Assembly: GCF_019175385.1 (NCBI RefSeq) | Contig: NC_083344.1 | Location: forward strand, 59,706,782 to 59,770,781 | Reading direction: 5' to 3' | DNA from: Lycium barbarum | Lineage: Eukaryota; Streptophyta; Magnoliopsida; Solanales; Solanaceae | DNA: 64,000 nucleotides | Shown here: in pieces, positions 58,641-64,000 of the stretch | Layout: every line of letters begins with the position of its first letter | Numbering within the stretch: the first letter of the stretch is position 1 | Notes under the pieces: model-generated | Seen by the model: only the letters and a program-made list of their open reading frames with translations | What the model was told of the DNA's origin: nothing | The model's database searches: none | Made by a program: the position numbers and the translations under genes

Positions 58641-59984
58641 CCTCATAGGCGGGCCGGGCTCTGTTATATGGTATGATGATATGATGATATGGGGTGGTGG
58701 CCAGGATGGCATATGATCTGTCTGTTCACCGCGTCCCGTACTAGAGGGCCGGGCTCTGTTACCGCACCCCCCACTAGAGGGTCGGGTTCTAATATATGCA
58801 TATATGATACATGAATTTGATATATGATGATTCTGTTTACCGCGTCCCTTATCACAGGGCCGGGTTCTGTTATACGCATATGTGGCATACGATTCTGAGT
58901 ATTCTGTATGATCTGACATCATCTGAGTATTCTGTATGTTCTGCATTCCGTCCGATATATGACATCATTTGTACGTTCTGTATTCCGTCCGATATATGAC
59001 ATCATCTGAGTAATCTGTACATTCTGTTTTCCGTCCGATATATGACATTATCTGAGTAATCTGTACGTTCTGTATTCCGTCCGATATATGACATTATCTG
59101 AGTAATCTGTACGTTCTGTATTCCGTCCGATATATGACATCATCTGAGTAATATGTACATTCTGTATACCGTCCGATATATGACATCATCTGAGTATTCA
59201 GCACGTTTTGTACTCCGTCTGCCGTATGACCTTATCTGTGCGTTCTGTACGTGCCACACTCCTTCTGACATCTGGTATCGGTATGTGCGATCTGTGTCTG
59301 GAAAGTAAGTATGTCGGCATTCTGTATGATTTTGTTATGCTTTGTATGATTTGTACAGTCTGTATGATCTGTATGGTCGGTATTGGTCTGTATGAACTGT
59401 GTCTGAGAAGCAAGTAATTTGGTAATCTGGATAACATGCGTACTCTTGGTACTGTTTGTTTCGATTATGGTTCTGCTTTCTGTATTCTTTGCCTTACATA
59501 CTCAGTACATATTCCGTACTGACCCCTGTTCCTTGGGGGCTGCGTTTCATGCCGCGCAGGTACTCCCGGACGAGATAAAGACACTATAAAAGATATTTCA
59601 GCAGTGGTGGCGAACTCCTATTGCTCCTGGAGGACTGCCGAGTCAGGGTTTGGTATGCGTGTTATGGTTTCTGTATGATGCTAGAGACTTTGCAGACAGC
59701 GTCGTGGGTATGGTGTGTCAGTTTGTAAGCGGCTCCATCAGCCGATATGTTGGTCTGTGTTGTGTATTGAATTGTGTATGACTACAGATTTGTTCGCTTG
59801 GAAGATTCGAGGAGGAATATTTCTGAAAAGAATATTTCAAAAAAAAAAAAATTTACTATGTATTTTACCTGATTTGATTTAAAAAGTTTGACGTAATTTT
59901 ATGTACAGCAAGCGTTAGAGGGTTCGCTCGGCCCTAAGTATGGGTCGGGTGCCCATCACACCCTAGTAAGGTCGGGGTGTGACA
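58641..59984 (+). repeat. LTR 3 of array B', 3' part
   Basis: Resumes at the LTR position equivalent to about 49488 and runs to the terminal GGTGTGACA, followed by ATAAG (59985-59989). Double hairpin at 59492-59553; 46-bp repeat at about 58950-59225. Confidence 0.91.
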
Positions 59985-59989
59985 ATAAG

Positions 59990-61537
59990 CACCCACTTTC
60001 TAATGTCATATCATTCAAGTTCTTTACAAATGATTCTCAGCATTGTGAAATACCATCCTGACTTCTATCCATTTATTGCTGGCTTTCAGATCTTACAGAC
60101 TGGTTTCAGCCAGGGATCTCACTTGAAGTTTAAGCATCTATATAAATTATATTTCGGTGTCTAATGTTTCCATCTTACACCTGCATTTCTCTCAACCACT
60201 TCCCCCTTTAAGGGTGTACTTATACCATTATTTTTTTATATTCTGCTCCATGTCCCCATTTCCAATCTCGAATTCATCTAATCCTTTTTCCAATTCACTT
60301 GGTATACTGTACCATATCCATGCCTTTTCTTTATAATTTATAACTTTGATTATCCATGTATGAAACCTTAACAAAATCACGAAGCGAGGAGAACCTTTCT
60401 ATATATAGTACAAAATCTCACCAGGTAATATGTACTCGAGTAATGCAACTAATGTAGCAACTCATCCAAGGCCACATTCCACTTACTCTAATCAATAATT
60501 AATTAGTACTTGTAGTCGTTCGAAATTCTCAATTAGGTAGCACCTATATTCTGATGATAAGTGTCCAAAGTTCTCTTGTAACATTATCTTTATCCCAACC
60601 TGTATCATCTGTTTCCTCTAATAAATTTACAATACATCATTTGTTCCTCAAACCTACAGTCCTTGTCCTTTAAGGATTTCACTATTTATGAGGTGAAGTC
60701 ATATACACGCAGTACTCCTTTATGCCTTATGCTCTTTTACCCTTGTTGTGTACCCATCACCGACTTCTAACTTACTCAAAATCATATCGGGTTCATCTTA
60801 ATGATAGTCTTATCTTATCACCTTATCGTCGTACTACACCTTTAAGTTCGTAGCTATATATTTCCCTTGCGTTCTATACCAATACTCAATTAATTACGTC
60901 TATCTTGGGTGCTTCCTTTAGAATTCCCTTACCATTTCTCAAGTCTATGTCCATCTTTTATTCTATGCACAAGAAATCTTATGCTACCTCTGTATCCTTC
61001 GGAAAACATTACTTCTACATAATCCCTTTCTCATTTTCAAAACGTACTCTGTTCATCCCTGTTTGTTCTTATCATACCAGTCATTTTCTGGCACTCATTC
61101 TACCTCGTTGCTCATCTTTCTATTGTTTGGTCTTTCAAAATTCCGTCATTTATATTACTCATGTTCTTGACTATACATGCCATAACCTATTACTACACTG
61201 TTATCTCGCTTTCTTCTTATCTCCTTCTTTCAATTAACTCCTTCTTTTCTTGTGCTCGCTATCATTTCCGTTATCATATAATCTTTATTCTGAACTTTCC
61301 CTATAGAACTTTATAAGTCTTTCTTATTCGTTCTATAGCTCGCCTTTCCATTTCACACTTGCCTTTATACTTAAGTCACATAGATCACGTCATACCTTTT
61401 AGTCACTTCCTCACTAGGCTTTACTCATTTTCATAACAATCCTTATTATATTCACATAATATCCTGTTCGTAATCAATCCTATAGTGTAACACTTCATAA
61501 CCTTATTCACGATTCTTACTATGGTTTAATTACATTC
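59990..61537 (-). mobile_element. Internal region of element G, right part
   Basis: Continues 45272-46778 after array B'. Pyrimidine-rich on the plus strand and non-coding in all frames by eye; the 110-residue plus-strand frame at 60905-61237 is antisense to the element and has no motif. Interrupted by LTR H at 61538. Confidence 0.72.
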
Positions 61538-63946
61538 TGTTACACCTCGGAAAAATTTTCTGTTGGAACGCAAGTGAATGAACTAGTGGTAGGTATGGGT
61601 GCATGATGTCCATGAGCAAGAAACGACGTTTGATGACCTTAGGCGAGATTTCGAAGTTATCCGATGTGAGATGAGAAAGTTGGCTAAGTTAAGATGAGAT
61701 ATAAGGTGAGCAATGCATGTGCATGGACGTGGGTGATTAAAATGAGAAGTCTAAGGGATATGAAAAGTTGCAGATTTGAAATCTGCCCAGTGGTCGTAAA
61801 GTGCAAAATACGGACCGTAAATTGGTATACGGTCCGTAAACTGGCAGTCGTAAATTACCATGCAAGACTTCGACTTTCTTCCCAGTTGAGAAATGGTAAA
61901 ATACGACCAGGAGGACGGACCGTAAAGTGATTTACGGCCCGTAAACCATGGTCGTAAATTACTATGCATGCAGCCAAAGTTTCTGGTTCTGGAAATGGTT
62001 AAAGACGACCACGAGGGACGGTCCGTAAAGTGGAATACGGACCGTAAACCTCCATGGACGACCACTGTTCACCCAGCACAGATTTTTGCAATTCATTAAA
62101 TAAGGGAACCAACACTTATTTTTTTTCATTACAACATTACACCACTTCTCTGTAAAACCTCTCTCTACATTTATTATACAGGTCTTCAAGGATATTTAAG
62201 GATCAACAACATAAAACAAGGTGAATCAAGAGTAAGAACATCATCAAAGATCTTCTAGGTCAAGAAATCCAAATGGAGAAAAACTAGGGTTTTGCTCAAA
62301 GTGGAGTATTATTAATCAAAGCTTGTTCCTACAAATCCTAAGGTAAGATTCATGATTTTTACATGATGTTTAAGGTATTGAATAGTTGAAATACATGGAT
62401 TGTAGAAAATATGGTCAAGTAGGTCATGAATGATGAATAGTGACATTTTGAGGAATAATTTGAATTGAATCATGAATGTTGTCGTGTTGTGATATGAATG
62501 CATTATAAATGGTACTAGGATCATGAACTAGACACTTTAGACGAATGGACGAAGTTGGATGTTATGACCATGAATATGGGTGAATTAGAGTCAAATTAAG
62601 GAATCTAGATAATGTGGATAATGTGAATGACTAATGGCCATTGTTAGGATATTAATGATGGTATATACACTAGCATTGGAAGGAAGCGTGCAAGTGTAGA
62701 ATAGTCCGACGAAAAGGTATGTAAGGCTTACCCTTCTTTCATAAGGCATGGTTCCTTGGCCAAACTCTTAAATCCTCTATATGAGTATGTTGTATTCAAA
62801 CGATTGACACTTCGAGCTCATAAGCTCACGATCCTCGATATGTGCTACGATTGTACTACGCACCCCATATGACGAGTAAGCATAATATATAGATGTAGCG
62901 AAAATGATGATGATAGTGATGACGATGATAATAATAATGATGCTAAAGGTGCCTACGGGCTATTATACTTACATGTGCCTATGAAGGGCTATAATGACAC
63001 CCCGAGCTTATAACGCCGGGTAGGATATATGTATATGAATATGTATAAAGTATGTATACGTTTACGAAATGCGCGCACACCTCTGCAGATGGTACGGATA
63101 ACCCTGAAGCCTTGGTAGGGCTAGGTATGAGTAACCCTGAGCCTTGGTTTGTCAAGTATGTATGAAACACCGATCCTATGAGGTCGGGTATGCTATGTAA
63201 ATGCCATGTATATGAAATGACTATGTATGTGATATGAATATGAATGTGATAAGACTATGTATAAGAATACGAATAAGGATATGTATACAAATATGAGCAC
63301 AAGTATGGTACGAGTACTATTATGGAATACGGATGATGATGTAGGTGTACAAATACGTATGAGAAATGGAAAGTCCTACGAAAGGCAGGTAAGCGCTATG
63401 ACGATGATATTATTGTCTCCCCCCTCCTATGCTATTTCATATGTTGTTCATGATGCTTATTTATTGATGTTGCTCATGCTTTACATACTCAGTACATTCT
63501 CCGTACTGAAGTCCTTTTGTTTGTGGACGCTGCGTCATGCCCGCAGGTGCACAGGGAGACAGACTTGATCCATAGCTGCCTATTCGGTGATTACATAGAG
63601 AGCTCCATTTCCTTCGGAGCCATATCTTTTGGGTACTCATTCTTTTGTGTATACTCTTAGAGGCTCGTAGACATGTGTGTGTTTGTGTGGGTAGATGTGT
63701 TTGGCCTTGTCGGCCTATGTTTTGTATATCATTTTGTCGACCACATTGGCCCATGTACATTGATGTGACATAGATGCCTACAATGATATAAACGTGTTGT
63801 TGTCCAAATGGGACTAGTTGACTAATGAATGGAAATGCATGTATAATTATGTGGCTCACCTAGATGTAAGCATAAGAGTAAGCTAAGAGGGTGCCTGGGT
63901 GGGCTAGCACCGGGTGCTCGTCGCGGCCCCAAGTCGGGTCGTGACA
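61538..63946 (+). repeat. 5' LTR of element H
   Basis: TGTTACACCTCGG to CGGGTCGTGACA, about 2.4 kb, followed by a primer site, so a 5' LTR. Contains three ACGGNCCGTAAA pairs (61810-62048), AGGTATGTAAGGC near 62715 and a double hairpin at 63481-63541 whose second stem is GTCC/GGAC. CATTC at 61533-61537 may be one copy of its target duplication. Confidence 0.88.
61810..62048 (+). repeat. Repeated ACGGNCCGTAAA pairs in LTR H
   Basis: Six near-palindromic ACGG(A/T/C)CCGTAAA sites at 61810, 61829, 61915, 61934, 62018 and 62037. They form three pairs, each with 19-base internal spacing; the pairs are 105 and 103 bases apart. Confidence 0.88.
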
Positions 63947-63950
63947 AAAG

Positions 63951-63962
63951 TGGTATCAGAGC
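63951..63962 (+). other. Primer binding site of element H
   Basis: TGGTATCAGAGC four bases after the LTR end; the leader then runs off the window at 64000, before the stem-loop position. Confidence 0.92.
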
Positions 63963-64000
63963 AGTTCAATCCTAGGGTGTGTCTACGAGCCGTGTCTAGT

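Larger units (their letters stand above)
46779..59984 (+). mobile_element. Array B': second non-autonomous array with three LTRs, one rearranged
   Basis: Order: LTR 46779-50837, internal 50838-52388, LTR 52389-56442, partial internal 56443-57220, inverted LTR piece 57221-58640, LTR 3' part 58641-59984. ATAAG flanks the whole (46774-46778 and 59985-59989). LTRs are about 4.05 kb and the intact internal domain about 1.55 kb, non-coding. Internal domains are homologous to those of array B (leader stem-loop, 5S-like segment, internal purine tract), so B and B' are related families. This is the second multi-LTR array in the window. Confidence 0.92.

Noticed and set aside
60905..61237. 110-residue plus-strand frame in element G internal
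   Set aside because: Antisense to the element and pyrimidine-rich by composition (Ser/Phe/Tyr/Leu); no domain or homologous copy in the window.

Overview
This is plant nuclear DNA made almost entirely of LTR retrotransposons nested inside one another. I found no host gene, rRNA gene, tRNA gene or CRISPR array. The only protein-coding traces are decayed Ty3/gypsy gag and pol pieces, one short gag start of unclear lineage, and one short acidic reading frame in a non-autonomous element. Long LTRs (2.4-4.1 kb) starting TGTTA and ending TGACA, primer sites complementary to initiator tRNA-Met, and Del/Tekay-like gag and pol suggest a large-genome dicot. From remembered LTR sequence style I would guess Solanaceae (pepper/tobacco-like); no gene here confirms that.

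Layout, left to right. Element A (minus strand): pol at 1-1675, gag-protease at 19210-20787, 5' LTR at 20979-23610. A is split by array B (1681-19204, target-site duplication ACCTC), which runs LTR-internal-LTR-internal-LTR. The third LTR of B is split by a solo LTR S (15630-19044, TSD ATAGA). A sits in the 3' end of element C (3' LTR 23795-26528). C sits in the internal tail of element D (3' LTR 27085-28592 plus 38237-39532). The D LTR is split by complete young element E (28593-38231, TSD CCCAT). D interrupts an old gag, F (39533-40378). To the right, F is interrupted by K (40379-42280), K by LTR X (42281-42485), X by minus-strand element G (from 42486). G is interrupted by array B' (46779-59984, TSD ATAAG) and by element H (from 61538, running off the window).

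B, B' and E are non-autonomous: long LTRs, a primer site, a polypurine tract, and 1.5-3.2 kb internal domains with little or no coding. They share RNA-like modules with each other and partly with coding element A. (1) A stem-loop just after the primer site has a loop with a six-base palindrome that differs between families (GCCGGC, GCGCGC, GTGCAC), like a retroviral dimerisation initiation site. (2) B, B' and E carry a roughly 105-base segment resembling plant 5S rRNA, including its internal promoter blocks. (3) A hairpin directly precedes the polypurine tract. (4) A tandem pair of hairpins with compensatory changes lies in every full LTR. The simplest reading is parasitic elements that lost coding but kept or acquired RNA signals for copying by an autonomous partner. 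The partner-like copies visible here (A, F) are broken.

Boundaries come from reading LTR ends, primer sites, polypurine tracts and duplications by eye. They should be good to a few bases where a TSD is given and less sure elsewhere.
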